Shown here: positions 23,500 through 37,093 of the stretch, one piece after another
How the letters are laid out: each line of letters begins with the position of its first letter
Position numbering within the stretch: position 1 is the stretch's first letter
DNA from: Argopecten irradians
Lineage: Eukaryota; Mollusca; Bivalvia; Pectinida; Pectinidae
Direction of reading: 5' to 3'
DNA: 64,000 bases
Assembly: GCF_041381155.1 (NCBI RefSeq)
Contig: NC_091134.1
Coordinates: forward strand, 15,564,008 to 15,628,007
The notes under the pieces: generated by a model
Databases searched by the model: none
Seen by the model: the letters and a program-made list of their open reading frames with translations, nothing else
What the model was told of the DNA's origin: nothing
Position numbers and translations under genes: made by a program

Positions 23500-25290
23500 G
23501 ATATTATAACGAAACTCCACGCCGTTTAAATTTCGATATCTATTTCCAAACAAAGAGAACCAGTCTTTTATGGAGTAGGGATCAAACAGCTTGCTACATT
23601 ATTTAATCACCAATTGAAGCGTCTTTGATGCAGACACGATAAAAGAGTTTGCTTTCAATATAACATTTTTACGTGAGTATATGAGCAATAAGTAAAAGAT
23701 GATTTTTTTTTTCAATTGATAGAAATTTCACAACCATTGTGAAAGATTTGGACTACTCGTCACAAAACCATTCTGTACTTGACAGAGTCATGTAAAGTGT
23801 TAATTTTCTCCTACAACAATGAAAACAGGATACAACATTTGTAGATCTGTTGTCGATATCCGGGTCTGTCGGCTGCTAAAACATCAAATTAACGGAAATA
23901 ATTTCACAGTGGTAGGTTGCGTCTTGAAAATACCGAAATTCGACTATTGCTCCGAAAACAATGGCCTTGGAATAATGCTGAAGGGATTCGTTTTTCCATT
24001 TGCAAGTGGCTTTTATTACACGAATTCGAAGTATTTCCAGCAGGAACACTGTAGTGATAAACTATGATATTCCATATTTATGTATGCCCCCCCCCCAAAA
24101 AAAAAAAAGATGATAAACTAAATAACAGTTGATTATCGTTTATAGTGTGTGAACTCTTCTAGCACCTCTCATTTGTCATAATTAACGTCTCTATCTTAAG
24201 CTTGATCCCGATTGGTCGCATATGGCTTTCGACATCAGACAAATTTTCACATCGTATTTTTTCATTCTTATTGCATTTAAGGAAGTTGCTAATTCAAAGT
24301 ACAGACAACAGAATACTGACTCCCTATCTTATGGCAGCGCAATATGTGTGACGCAATCTGTGATGGTAAACTTCTTTGAATGTAGACGAGAAACAACTGA
24401 TTACCACGATATAAAGACATGTTATATTTATGGGATAAACAAGTTCCCAAACGGGTGACGTATTTATCATGTTTATCTGACTTTCGTTTGTTAATTTTGA
24501 AATTTTGAAAATATATCCGTTTCTTTTCAAAATATGAAAATTGCATATATCTCGAGTTTTATAAACATGATAAACTGACACTTGTTGTGAAAACACTATT
24601 TAATTATCTACTTTCACTAACTACTTGCTTGTTTTGTACGCCTATATAGTTTTGCCGTGGTGATGAGATGGCGTGGCCGAAATACTGATGAGTTCGGTGA
24701 CAGCAGGATAAGTCTTAAGCACCCTATAAGGAATGTTTGAGCGACAGAGAGCTTTGACCTTGTCCTTTACTCTTGTAATCTCATCTTAACCACCTTCCTG
24801 GACATTAGCGAGTGTTGGCTTTTTATTATCTTATACCGGTACTGGGAGAATCTCAATGAAGACCTTCGGCGGATGTCTGAGCCTATAGTTGGGGCCATGC
24901 ATAATGCACGGGCGAACAAGACAAAAATATTGAGCAAAGTAAAAAGACGTATAGAAGTGACGATCTTAAAAGAGCGTTCGTTGTGAGACTAATGAGCAAA
25001 AACTGATACTTCGAATAGAATTTCTTTGATCTCATTTTAAATGGATACGAATTAAGAATGTTATTCACAAAAACCTACAGAAAATCATCGTCAAATGCTA
25101 CAATATAGAAAGGAAGCCTTTTTGTCACGCCGTCCTTGAGTCATGGCGTCACGTAATTGCTATACCATGACGTGAGAATGAACTTTCGATACAGAACAGC
25201 CAAGGTCATATTAAACTGATGGAATTCATCCAAATAAAAAACAACAACCATTAGGGATGTTAACTGATATCGAAGTACATACAAATGTAC
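23500..25290. other. Non-coding stretch
   Basis: AT-rich. Two single open frames (23819-24067 and 24222-24458, both plus strand, about 80 codons) contain several Cys but no signal, domain or splice evidence. A C-run followed by an A-run lies at 24087-24108. No gene is claimed. Confidence 0.35.
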
Positions 25291-25479
25291 TATTCTGCAT
25301 TTGCATATTACAGAGTTATCGACACTTGTGGGTAGGTATTGATTGTGACGTCATGTGTTTGCGCGCGTAACGTCATAATTTTCGGATAAAACGACGTGAA
25401 TTGCGTTCATAAGAGAATGGCGTCATAATGAATACCTACCCGCAATGGAGCAAACTATGTAATATACAAAGAAGGAATA
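25291..25479. repeat. MITE copy 2
   Basis: Same family and length as 619-807: TATTCTGCATTTGCATATTA at the left end, GTAATATACAAAGAAGGAATA at the right, with GGGTAGGTATTGATTGTGAC and GAATACCTACCCG blocks inside. TGACGTCA lies at 25346. Confidence 0.8.
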
Positions 25480-26612
25480 GGGAAAAGTTAACATTTAGAG
25501 AAAGGTTATAATTGACTATCGGTGACAAAGTAACTCCATTGATAGAGATTCCGTCAATCTCTAGAAAGGGCATGATTTATAGCTAATTTGCTAATTTTTC
25601 GTCCTCCGGTTGCAAAACTATTACTTGTTTCATAAAACTATGCTTCGCAAAAAGGTAATAAATGATAATAATCCAACATGTGACCGATATAGTTTTCGGT
25701 CAATGGGTTGACATTGGGCTCAATTGCAAAACACAATCGAAGGTGTTTCTACTTGACATTGTGCCGCCAACGCAGTGAGGGAAGACATGCTGGTACCTTG
25801 ACTGTTTGTTCTCTGAAATTCATGGTGTTAAAAACTGCTCTTCCATTGTAAGATATAATATTCATGTGGTCTGTTGAACTATCGTTATGCATGTCGTTTA
25901 GTTGTAGTTCCTTTTTACCTTTTTCAGTTAGACATGAAAATCTAAACAGAAAAACAAACACTCTGACATATATGTATCGTCAATGGTGAATACTATCAAT
26001 TCTATATTGTGTATAGCGATATGATACATGATTGCATTGGTATTCATTTGGCTTCAATGAAAAGATGAAAAGTATAAAAGTTAGAATGTACGTTTTCTGA
26101 TAGTCACTTTTTATTACATAGCACAATTATTATAGCATATATATTACCCATCATAACTATGTACTTTGGTGCGTGACCCATTTGGAGGGACATCAACTAC
26201 CCTATTTTATATCTGTATTACTTCTCTTTCTGGTAGGCGTTCCACAGATGCGTGCGATTGTTCTACTACCGAATATATCCGTCGAAGCGCTTGGCACAGA
26301 ATCAACAGCATTATTAACACGGCGATCGCACGAGAGTGTCTCGAGCGGTTTACAGTTGCAATTAGTGCTTTACTGTGAGAAGTGCGAGTTGATTTAAGCG
26401 ATAGGCGGAAGAAGGCATAACGGGTGTTTTAGCACCAGGAACCTTCGGCTGCAAGTTCTAAATAATTTGAGTGTCAGCACAAGGATAGATGGACCTTATG
26501 TTGGCTCCTTGTTCATGTGTTAACCTAGGGATCTGTTTCATTTTCTGTAACAAAACATGAGATTCTTAGGGATAGACGTGAGTGGATTTATTGATCACAC
26601 TGCTACTATCAG

Positions 26613-26863
26613 TACTTGCTTCAGGACTTCCTTTATTCATTAGGTAAGTTTGGAGTTGATAATCACATATATACTATATTGTTGGCTAGAAGTATTTCCC
26701 AATTGCTTTAAAACGTAATATAAAATTTCTTCTTCCAGAAAAGGATGTGGCAATAATTCTTTGGTTGTTGGTGACATCGGTGATTTTCATTCAATATTAT
26801 TTATCAGTTTTGTTTTTCAATAACTCACCAAAGAGATTGTTACCTGACCTACAGCTTATATGA
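26613..26863 (+). CDS. Candidate last two exons of an unknown membrane protein
   Basis: Exon 26613-26643 (acceptor CTACTATCAG, donor gtaagt) reads YLLQDFLYSL. It joins in phase to 26739-26863 (acceptor TTCTTCTTCCAG), which reads KDVAIILWLLVTSVIFIQYY and ends in TGA. The second exon has a clear hydrophobic segment. Both junctions are good, but no upstream exon or family was recognised and the combination could be chance. Confidence 0.22.
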
Positions 26864-29800
26864 TTCCTTAAACCATTATTCCTTCATTTTGCCATTTTTT
26901 ACGAAAAAGGTCCAGATATATCCTGTGAAGAGGAAATGACGATTATTCCAATGATCCTTTACCACAATATTTTGCCCACTTTCTGAAAAAAAAAATGAAA
27001 AAAAATTCAATGGTCATTATGTAAGAGAAAATAATTTATATGGCTCATTGTAACGTTTACAGATATACTTGTCATTTTCTTTGTTCGCCCTTAATCCTTG
27101 TAAGTCAGTCAAATCCCGTATTTTATATGAAATTATTGCGCCGTTGTTTTAGCCAATCAGAAATGGCGTTACAGACAACAACGTCATTTTCTTACGTTTT
27201 AAAATTATAACGCATTTTTGGAGCCAATGGAAATGCTCATTACAAGCAAGACTGAATTATATCTTCTGTACACAAAAGTTCATTAAGAACGTTTTTGTCG
27301 GGAAACTTTGTGTTTTCTTGTACTTTGACTATACTAAAGAGCTTCTGTCAGGAGAAAGGTGATAAACTCTGGAGCACTTTATCAATATTTTTTTTTATTC
27401 CTTTTCTAGTTTTTTTACAAGAAATCATTTTCTAACCTATTCACACTTAAACTTTATATCAACGTAATTGATTTTTAACGCTATATGTAAAATTTAGTGC
27501 TTTCAGCGAATAACCATTTTTCCAGTTGTAACAAATCAGTTTTCCATTCATATATATTTTTTTCGATGTATCGAAAGATATAAATTTCATAAGTAAGTAA
27601 AGTAAGAAATTAAACCTGTAAAACCAAATTTAAAATAAAATGAAAAAAATAAAAACCTAATTAGTTCACGGATGATAAATGTCATTGGTAACTATATGGA
27701 ACTGTAGATCCATTTTTATCTTAGAAACGATTGATCAAAGGTAGTTGAAGATACAGTATAGGACATTCTTGAAGCTTTTGGAGTAAAAAAAGGTTACACA
27801 ACGCTTTTTTTAGCGCGGCGAAACGTTCATAGGCGCTAATGTACATTATAGTATTTCATGTTGAGACTTGATGTCACAAATCAGGTATGTGATGAAAATA
27901 GTAAAGAGGCTCATTTGTTCGTAGAACACTCAGTAGAGAAGCGCAGTGATTTTTGTTAAGCACTCTCCAAATGTCGTTGAAAGAGGTTTCTACTGTTTTT
28001 CCATGTCGACATTGATAAGCCGTCAACATTGAATACTAAATGTCAAGCGCTGCTTTTTTATTTATTTGAGTTTTTTCTAAATGTATATTTATTCAGAAGT
28101 TCCTGAGAAGATATGATAAGCACGCCTTATATGTCCAAAAAGCACAATATCTCGTCTTTATATGGCCTTACCTGATCACAAACCGTTACGGCGTCACGTC
28201 AAAATCAATCAACCATTGCATAACTGACGTTATCGATTGGATACTGCGCAAACTGCAAAAGGAAATATAGAGTACATGAAAACTGCAAGTTACTGCAAAG
28301 AGGCATCTTCCATATTATGGCTTCTAGTAGTTGGAATCCGCCTAAATCATTGTCGACATAACACTACACTCCCTGACCCCGAACTACCATCAAATTGTTT
28401 TTCCTATACAACATGGCATTTTTGCATTTATAATAATGCTGTCATGGAAAACTCTATGTTCCTATATAAGTGATAAGATTACATGTGACAGGTTAAAGTA
28501 AAAAAGTTTTTGGGCGGGGGTTTTACGGTTTGAAAACTGAAGGAAACGCTTTGACCTCAGTTTTGCAATTTGTAGTCGTGCCGTTTGTCACAACTATGTT
28601 TTTGTGAATTAACCTCGCCGCTCTATTCTGTCGCCAATAATGCACCCTTCTGACCTTCGATCACGTCAACATCTACCAGTTCAGTGTCAGTCACCTTGTT
28701 TTTAGTTGCAGAATATTTCAGTCCCGGTCTTATTTTGGCACGTTTTACCCTTTAATGTTTGCGCAAATCTATGATAACTTTTATTCTGTATATAATAGCA
28801 ATTCGTCCTTGTGCGAACTTCTTTTTAACCATATTGCACGAAAATAATATTGGTTCAAAGGAAAAAATCGTAGTTTACGAACGTCACAGAGCACAAGAAA
28901 TTAAATTTTCCTATTACAACAATGAATTTCGTTGCCTGTTATCAGCCAATTTCATTGTATACTATCTCTTGAGTCTTGACCTCATTTTTTGTAAATTAAA
29001 TGCGGTGAAATACATATATAATCAAATAGAATAGTTTTAGATATTTTATTTGTTTTACTTTAATAGAATAACTAAATGAAAGTTCAGGACATTACCAAAT
29101 ATTTCTAGTTGCGTTTGCGTGTAACCATGCTATAAAATGCAAATTTTGAAAAAAAAAAATCGTTAATGCATGTTTTCTTTCGGAAATTTAAACGCTAGCT
29201 AGGAATCTACCTTTAATCGCTATCGATAACAACATACAGACAGCTAGTCGGCGTGTGTAACGTAATCAGGTGATTCACCACTGAACTTTACCTCCGCTTT
29301 AAATTCAATAATGACTAATTAAAGCGAAATTACCTATCTTTGTATAGCAGTGCCATTACTCCAAGAACTGAAATAAACACACATTGGGAATATACAGTAA
29401 ATTCAAATATCGGCCTAAAGCCTTGATTAATGTCCACTCTTGGGCATACTTTAAATAGATTAAACAAGGATCGGAGTATTTGTATATATTGGTTGCTTAA
29501 TGAGTGCTGATTTGGTACTGGTAACAGTAAGTATCTTCTATTTTTAACTATCGAAAGAAAAAAAGTAAGATCAGCTTGCAGGAGTTGAGCCAATAATTCC
29601 ATATCTTTTCGATATTGATTTTTAGATTCGTTTTTTATATACATTTTACATATAAATATAGTCATAGGCTGTTTCAAATTTAGAGTTTATACATGATCAC
29701 TGTTTTCATCTTAAGTTAAATAGATTTTTTGACTCAAGTAAAGAGTAAAAAGTAGTGATAACAAAACTCGCTATTTTTTAACTTACATGGTAAGTTAAAA

Positions 29801-30029
29801 TTTTTACAGCCTGAGCTAAAAATTTTAACTTAATTTGATATGCATTAAAATAAAATATATAAACGGTTTATCATATACATCAGGACTCGATTTTATTATG
29901 ATTTACAATATAAATAGACAATATACTGATGTGGATTTTCATAAATATATCGTAATTTAATTAAGAGAGCAAAACCTTGGCCATGAGGCTTACCTTCTGA
30001 CAGATGGCATTGTCATGCAAAAGCCGGAA
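26864..30029. other. Non-coding stretch
   Basis: AT-rich with long A/T runs (26985-27005, 27388-27400, 29150). Isolated frames at 28237-28473 and 28759-29034 have no supporting signal. Nothing else is recognised. Confidence 0.35.
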
Positions 30030-31117
30030 TGGTTAATCTGTGTCCAGTTTTGGTTAATCGTAGTCCAGCTTTGGTTAATCTGAGTCCAGTTTTGGTTAAT
30101 CGTAGTCCAGCTTTGGTTAATCAGAGTCCAGCTTTGGTTAATCTGTGTCCAGTTTTGGTTAATCGTAGTCCAGTTTTGGTTAATCGTAGTCCAGCTTTGG
30201 TTAATCCGAGTCCAGATTTGGTTAATCGTAGTCCAGCTTTGGTTAATCTGAGTCCAGTTTTGGTTAATCGTAGTCCAGCTTTGGTTAATCTGAGTCCAGT
30301 TTTGGTTAATCGTAGTTCAGCTTTGGTTAATCTGAGTCCAGTTTTGGTTAATCCGAGTCCAGATTTGGTTAATCGTAGTCCAGCTTTGGTTAATCTGAGT
30401 CCAGTTTTGGTTAATCGTAGTCCAGCTTTGGTTAATCAGAGTCCAGCTTTGGTTAATCTGTAGTCCAGCTTTGGTTAATCTGAGTCCAGTTTTGGTTAAT
30501 CGTAGTCCAGCTTTGGTTAATCTGAGTCCAGTTTTGGTTAATCGTAGTCCAGCTTTGGTTAATCTGAGTCCAGTTTTGGTTAATCGTAGTCCAGCTTTGG
30601 TTAATCTGAGTCCAGTTTTGGTTAATCGTAGTCCAGCTTTGGTTAATCAGAGTCCAGCTTTGGTTAATCTGTGTCCAGTTTTGGTTAATGTAGTCCAGTT
30701 TTGGTTAATCGTAGTCCAGCTTTGGTTAATCCGAGTCCAGATTTGGTTAATCGTAGTCCAGCTTTGGTTAATCTGAGTCCATTTTGGTTAATCGTAGTCC
30801 AGCTTTGGTTAATCTGAGTCCATTTTGGTTAATAGTCAGCTTTGGTTAATCTGAGTCCAGTTTTGGTTAATCGTAGTCCAGCTTTGGTTAATCTGAGTCC
30901 AGTTTTGGTTAATCGTAGTCCAGCTTTGGTTAATCTGAGTCCAGTTTTGGTTAATCGTAGTCCAGCTTTGGTTAATCTGAGTCCAGTTTTGGTTAATCGT
31001 AGTCCAGCTTTGGTTAATCTGAGTCCAGTTTTGGTTAATCGTAGTCCAGCTTTGGTTAATCTGAGTCCAGTTTTGGTTAATCGTAGTCCAGCTTTGGTTA
31101 ATCTGAGTCCAGTTTTG
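30030..31117 (+). repeat. 21-bp minisatellite with 42-bp higher-order unit, about 52 units
   Basis: Two alternating 21-mers, TTTTGGTTAATCGTAGTCCAG and CTTTGGTTAATCTGAGTCCAG, form a 42-bp dimer, with a few variants (TGTGTCC, CCGAGTCC) arranged in longer patterns. Because 21 is a multiple of three, all frames stay open on both strands, which explains the long Val-Asn-Leu-Ser and Trp-Thr-Thr-Ile frames. These are not genes. Confidence 0.95.
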
Positions 31118-31134
31118 CAAATTCTGATCTTTCT

Positions 31135-31211
31135 GAGTTACTTCCCCTCGTTTCACTCCGTCAGTACTGACGGCATAAAACAAAGGGAATTAACTCTGAT
31201 AGATTAGAATG
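31135..31211 (+). repeat. Palindromic terminal module next to the 21-bp minisatellite
   Basis: GAGTTACTTCCCCTCGTTT is nearly complementary to AAACAAAGGGAATTAACTC, with a CCGTCAGTACTGACGG palindrome in the centre, followed by TGATAGATTAGAATG. The same module, same orientation, occurs at 62163-62219. It is probably the end of an interspersed element that may have carried the adjacent array. Confidence 0.65.
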
Positions 31212-32625
31212 TGGTTTGCGTTAGTAACTTTTAGAACAAGTTTAATACTTCCTTTTTTCTGTTGAATGCTGTTACATGTACGACCTTTACTTGGTAAAAA
31301 TCTAAGAAACATTATTGTCGAAGACAATTATATACATACTTGTTTTTGCATTGTCGCTTGGCAATACTTTAACATTTAGTATTTTAGTTAACCATATTCG
31401 ATGAAATTCCCAAAGTGAAAACTCATATCACATCTCGAGTAACTTGATTGCCAAAAGCGTTTTTACTATATTTTGGGTTCAATTTCAAAGGTCGTTTGCA
31501 TGAACGCTAACCTTTTTATCTGTAAACAAATGGGTGTTACAATAAATCCATTTCTTTCATTCATCTTTCAAACTTGAAATTTTTCTTCAAAATACCTGAA
31601 AGTTGTATGGTCTATCACTTTCGCTCTTTTTGTCATAGTAAAACTGCATAAGTGCTTTGCACATTTTTCTCCGTCTGTCCGAGGTTTAAACTTTCTACTT
31701 TCACCACTTTTCATTAAGTTGCAGCACTGGAAATATTTTAATTGTAAAAGTGAAAAAATCTTTTTAACGTGCACACGTAAAAAATAGGTTCGAAAGATGC
31801 TGAATCATTCCGAAATCTTTCTAACATCGTCGCGACAATCTCGAAGTAACACGAGAGTTGTGAAACCAAGAGAAATGTCAACAATTTTTCGTAAACAGAC
31901 ACGTGGTCGACCTCAGCAGACTGGATCTACAAAGAAATTAACGCTCGCACATTACAATTTTTGATGCACACAATATTGAATTACGGCAATGTGTGAATTA
32001 GATGTTTCAAATTATCGCTCTGTGGACATAAACGAGCACGATTTGCTTATATTAGCCAGAAGGAAAACGTAAACAAACACATGTGCGCTTCCGCTAGTTA
32101 CCTGGATCACCACGTGCAGGACGTGTGGACGTCAGTCACGTGATACGATTCGGAATTCCGACAAAACCCGGATTTCGGCTCTTTTATAGACTGACATATG
32201 GTTTTGGGGAGCTAAATCACCAAGTTACATGTCCATATTCAAATATCAAATGTGAAAACGATATATTGTTACAGTGAAAATTACAAGAAATACAACTTTA
32301 AATCGCACGAACGATACGTTTGTTCATCGTGTATTATCACTCACCGTTCAACGCGCTGTCGCGGCCCACTTCCCATTCCCCGTCGAACATACACACACGC
32401 ACTTATTTGCGCGTTGTATACTGTATAGCTGCGTTTATCAACATATTTCGCTATATTTGCTGTCAACTTACAAAGAACAGTGACTCTCATGAATTAAATG
32501 GAAAAACCGGTTTGCCTATGACTGTTAGATATTGACAAACGCGTGAACATTTCTCTCCGGAAATGACTATGAAAGAGAAGAGTGCGATAACAATTCCTAA
32601 CAAAATTTAGCAACAATAGAGATAG
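31212..32625. other. Non-coding stretch
   Basis: No exon accepted. A cluster of CACGTG/ACGTG words (32108-32144) followed by a TTTTATA box near 32182 looks promoter-like, but no gene start was linked to it. Confidence 0.35.
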
Positions 32626-32756
32626 AGAATACATGGTTAGTATCTTACAATACAAGGTTAATTTTGGTGCGAGACTTAGGTAAGCCGAGTCATCTCAGCA
32701 TTCCGTGTCAAGCACCAAAATAAAACTTGTATTGTAAGATACTAACCGTGTATTCT
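32626..32756. repeat. Foldback element with 45-bp arms
   Basis: Left arm 32626-32670 starts AGAATACATGGTTAGTATC and ends TTTTGGTGC. Right arm 32712-32756 is its near-perfect reverse complement. The 41-bp centre is unique. No coding capacity. Confidence 0.85.
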
Positions 32757-35700
32757 GTTTATCCTGCAACCATTATGACATTCAAAACGAAAGCAAATCG
32801 GCAGTTATTTACTTGGTTTTGCTCGAAGCGGGACGCTTCTTTGATGCGGAGGTAAATGTTCATTCACTTAACCGAATGAGAGTTTACTGCCATGAGCCAA
32901 GAAAAAGACGACACCGACATACCAGATTTTCGATATCGTAAAAGTGACGTCATTCCTGTGAATGTGACGTCACATTTTAGCATGACTCATTCATGTTTCA
33001 TTCACCAGAAGGTTCAAGTTCTGGGTCAAGTTAGAAAAAGTTCCATCAGATATGGAACAAATTCACGTGATCGTATTGACGAATAAAGCATTTCGTATTG
33101 TCGGATAAAGCACAAGATTATACAGCAGTAGTTATCGGTCGGTATGTGGGACAGTTGCAGGATAAAAGTATTTCTGTTTGTTATTACAGTTTGTTGTAAT
33201 TGTTGCAGGGTAACCTGGGTACGTGGGGTACGGTTTATTTTCGTTACCGTAAATAGAAGTACATATGATAATATGTTTCAACCGTAGCCAGTACAAATAA
33301 ACGTTTGACTGAAACCGGTTGTTATAAAAACTTGTTTAATAATTTTTGGCAGAATGGTTCAATTTAGATAATTAAATTCAGTAGGCGAACAATTGCAGAA
33401 AGGGGCATTACACGAATACATCGAATTTAAAAAAACCACACACATAAAAAACACCATAAATACAAGTGCCACGGTTGCGCCAGACATGCATTACAAGGGA
33501 GACAGTCATTTGGTGACCTTAGCTCTAGCATGCTAAAAGGTTAAGCAATATAATACAAAACAGAACAAGCCGACGTGGAATATAGTTAATTATTGTAATG
33601 GTTTGTCCGACAGGGATCCCCTGATGATTTCAGCTGCTTTATTGAACTAACCTTTTAAGCCGGCCATGAACTCCGATCGTTAAATGTTACAAACACTTGA
33701 TGATTGTTTGGTGAGTAGTCGACGGTACCGCACACTCGTATAGTGTACGCCAATTGATAGTTTATCAATCTAAGTAATGTGAGAATGTAGATTTTCTTTT
33801 TGATTTATCATTCTTTAATTAATTTTCATAGATAAAAAAAAAATGTTCCCTAAATCTTGTTACCTGTAACCTGTCGTAGAGGTCGGGTGTATTATTCTTA
33901 CTTTTAATATGTACAGGTCACGTAAAATGAATACCATATCCAACATTCATAACCTCTCTATCTGATTGAACTAACCTTTTCAATGATTGTACGTCCCTAA
34001 ACATTTGAAGGTGAAACGGTCAAGGTTACGTTCAGATGACCTCAGATGTCATGAACAATTATTTGATATTAAGCAAAGTTTGGTGAAGTATTGAAACGTC
34101 GGCACAGCTTGGGGAATAAAATGATGTTGGATCATTGTTAACGAGTAACGTCAGTGATTGGATTTGAATATTTACATGGCTTCGCCCACTCCTTAACCAG
34201 CATGCGTTAATGGAATCAATCTTAAGAAATATTGTCCATCTTAGTGACGCGAATCCTTGGAATCGTTCAATGAGACGAATGAATGACCAAAGCAATACGG
34301 TGTATTTTATCTATTGTTAACGTGACTCGGAAAATATCTTCAGTGTTCGCAACTGTCATCTAAATTTGGTCTTGTCGCAGTACGTTAAATTGTTCAAGCA
34401 TAACAAGGTAGAATAGAGGCTACAAACAGGGAGATTTAAAATTGACACTCGTTCCTTGAGATGCCTCTATTAATCTTCGCATTTATTCAAAGCCATACGT
34501 TTTTGATCTAAACGAACAAACTATCGTTTGAAGTGATTTTAGGGTGTTATAATGTGATAACTGGAAAATAAGGAGTTTTCCTAAACATTGTATGGTTTTA
34601 ACATTATAATATTTGTATAAATGCAACATTGAAGCACCCAGGTTAAAAACGTTTCTTAGAACATGATTTTTTTTCATGAAAATTATTAGAAATTAGAAGT
34701 ACTCGAAATTCTCGATAAGAAGCGCAAAAGGCAACAAGATCAATTTCGCTTCTTGCTACGTTACATCAGTTTCATAAAACATTGGGGCCTGCTGTTTATG
34801 TTTCTGTAAGTCATATAAACTTTCTAGTGTTTTGTTCTATGATAAGAATCGAAACACTTTCCAAATAGTTATACAAATGGATATCCCTTTTGCGGTTTAT
34901 ATTTTACATAGTGCGTCTTTAATGGTGTCCGTGGAGTTTACACGATTATTGTATTGTTTTTACTTTTATCATCTAAACTAAATGCTTCTTCAGAAAAGCA
35001 TGAACGCAGGATTTGAATTTGAAAATGACTATAAAACAATGGCAAGGGAAACATTATAAAAGTTTATAGTATTATAAGTGAGGTATTCGACAAGTAAAAA
35101 TGTTTGTATGACTTAAGTTACACAACGTTGGATAACTTCCCGGGAATTTCATGTCGTATTTCATGGCATGATAGAAGATGTAACAAAGATTAAGGTGTTT
35201 CTTTCTGAACGTATGAACACAGCAACGTTTTTCATTTTTTTTTCATTATTTTGTAATAAGACGTTTAAGCAAGTGTTGTTATTGACAAGAGGTTTGGATC
35301 ATAAAGTGTTGTTTTCGTCTGAGGAAACATTTACTTTCTGTGAAAGAGACAATAAACATTTTTATGATAGCCAATACACAGAGAACAAAATATAGATCCG
35401 TCTGCACAAACATGACAGCAATATTACTTAAATATTGTCTCCTTAGCATTAGAAAAAAAAACCAAAAACAGATAAAAATATTGTTATTTTTTTTTTCTAA
35501 AACAACTGTATGTATCTCTGTTTCAGGTAATCATTTCCCTACAATTCGTAATATATCCACTTTGATCAGGTGAAATAAGTTAAAGATGAAAAAAAACTAT
35601 ATCTAATTTTGTCCGGGTTTTATGCTGAATGGTCATGGTTTATCTTCAGTTTGACTACTCGACAATTATCTGAACGTCTTGTAGCAAGAGGTTTTCTTAG

Positions 35701-36487
35701 CAAGCCATTTTCTCCTATTAATTATGACGCTGGTGGATAACCAAATCAAAGTTATGCAACGGTAGTGACATAAAAATTGTATCTATAAACTAGTAGAATT
35801 AATGAAAGATTATTACAATGAAATCTTGGTTTTTCACCAAGGTTCAATAATAAAACCAAAAATGTGTTAGATATAAATCATACGTACAACGCAATTTTCT
35901 TATCTGATCTCTTCTATAAGCATTGATCGAGATCTAATAATTTCCAAATATTGTTATATTATATGTACTTTTGATCTTTCAGAATCTCTTACAATCTTGC
36001 CGAACGACATACACAGTGCGTGTGAATATCCATTTTTTCAAATGGTATAACCCAAGAATCTTCTCATATAAGGTTGTAAAACAGCTTGTCAAAAGTTGAT
36101 ACCGTTTTTATTTCTCTCGAGGGACTTTATACCGAGTCACATAGACTTTGGCGACTTTTAGAAAAGTTGGAAAGAGAATTGGATAACAATAAAAAAAATC
36201 TTTACAGAATTATAGCATTTCAATACAAAACCAGATGCAACAGCTTTTACAAAATTTTCTTTCAAAATAAAAATGAAATGAAATACACCTAGTATTTGTC
36301 AAAGCTCACAAAATCAAAATTGCTTTTCCTGTTGTCTTTAAAAAATTGTTGAAGCCTTTTAAAATGTTCTATAGATGTAAAAACCACATATAATGCACTG
36401 ATTCATTTCAATGGGAAAATGAAGTGGAATTACATTTCTATGGTAGCACATTTTAGTGTAAATCATTTCAAAGCTATCAAATTTCAG
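32757..36487. other. Non-coding stretch with scattered exon-like fragments
   Basis: Two TGACGTCA sites lie 20 bp apart at 32945 and 32965. A terminal-exon-like piece follows a TTGTAATTGTTGCAG acceptor near 33208 (GNLGTWGTVYFRYRK, stop). Another follows TCTCTGTTTCAG at 35526. None connects to a recognisable gene. Confidence 0.3.
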
Positions 36488-36790
36488 TTAAATAAGATAC
36501 GCGTCATATTTGGTCCTCCATGTCGCAAGAGAAAAAGCACCGTTTTGATCCCACTTAATTCAGAGAGTACGCTGAACACAAAGACATTTACGTACCGTTA
36601 TGGACAAGATATTGATGTATTTCAACCGAGATCTTTTAAGACGGAAGAACGTTCTAATTTTTCAAAAGTAATTGTGCATTCATGGATAGTTACAGATTGC
36701 GTTCGTGTTACTTTTAGCAATTTAAACAGCCTTAATTGGAAAGACAGTGTCCATATTCAGTTGCAAGCACGCATCGAGAGCGATAATTAA
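36488..36790 (+). CDS. Candidate terminal exon of an unidentified protein
   Basis: After an AAATTTCAG acceptor the frame is open for 100 codons to a TAA at 36788-36790. It includes VIFGPPCRKRKSTVLIPL and VHSWIVTDCVRVTFS. The composition looks more protein-like than neighbouring frames, and the frame also extends upstream to an ATG at 36419. No domain is recognised and no partner exon was established. Chance is a real possibility in AT-rich DNA. Confidence 0.25.
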   Translation, partial: LNKIRVIFGPPCRKRKSTVLIPLNSESTLNTKTFTYRYGQDIDVFQPRSFKTEERSNFSKVIVHSWIVTDCVRVTFSNLNSLNWKDSVHIQLQARIESDN

Positions 36791-36915
36791 CTTTATCAGG
36801 TATAACGCGATGTATCATTTAAAAATAATAAATAATAAATTATTTCTTGTACTGTATAGTTTTACATTGTTGCATAATGTGATATTGCGGGTTTGCAAAA
36901 ACGGCGTCATAACAG

Positions 36916-37093
36916 TATTTTGTCTTAGCATATTAAAGAGTTTTACGTGTAGGTATTAATTGTGACTTCCTTTTTGTTAACTGAACGTCAAATGCTTCAG
37001 AAAAAATGACGTTATTTCACTCACAAAGTAATGACGTCAAAGTCGATACCTTCCACCAAGTGAGATAACTTTGTAATATGCAAAGACGGAATA
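36916..37093. repeat. MITE copy 3 (diverged)
   Basis: TATTTTGTCTTAGCATATTA at the left and GTAATATGCAAAGACGGAATA at the right, with GTAGGTATTAATTGTGAC and TGACGTCA (37032) inside. About 178 bp, with the left arm more diverged than in the other copies. Confidence 0.75.

Noticed and set aside
24655-24730. CTGATGAG sequence suggestive of a hammerhead ribozyme or C/D snoRNA
   Set aside because: The required GAAA after a second stem is absent, and no paired C/D boxes with a closing stem could be set out.
26166-26397. Overlapping frames of 70 and 74 codons, plus an open minus frame
   Set aside because: All three frames look equally plausible, no start or family is recognised, and a non-coding relic is more likely.
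30029-31207. Long Val-Asn-Ser-Pro frames (plus) and Trp-Thr-Ile-Asn frames (minus)
   Set aside because: The 21-bp repeat unit is a multiple of three, so all frames are open. These are repeat artefacts.
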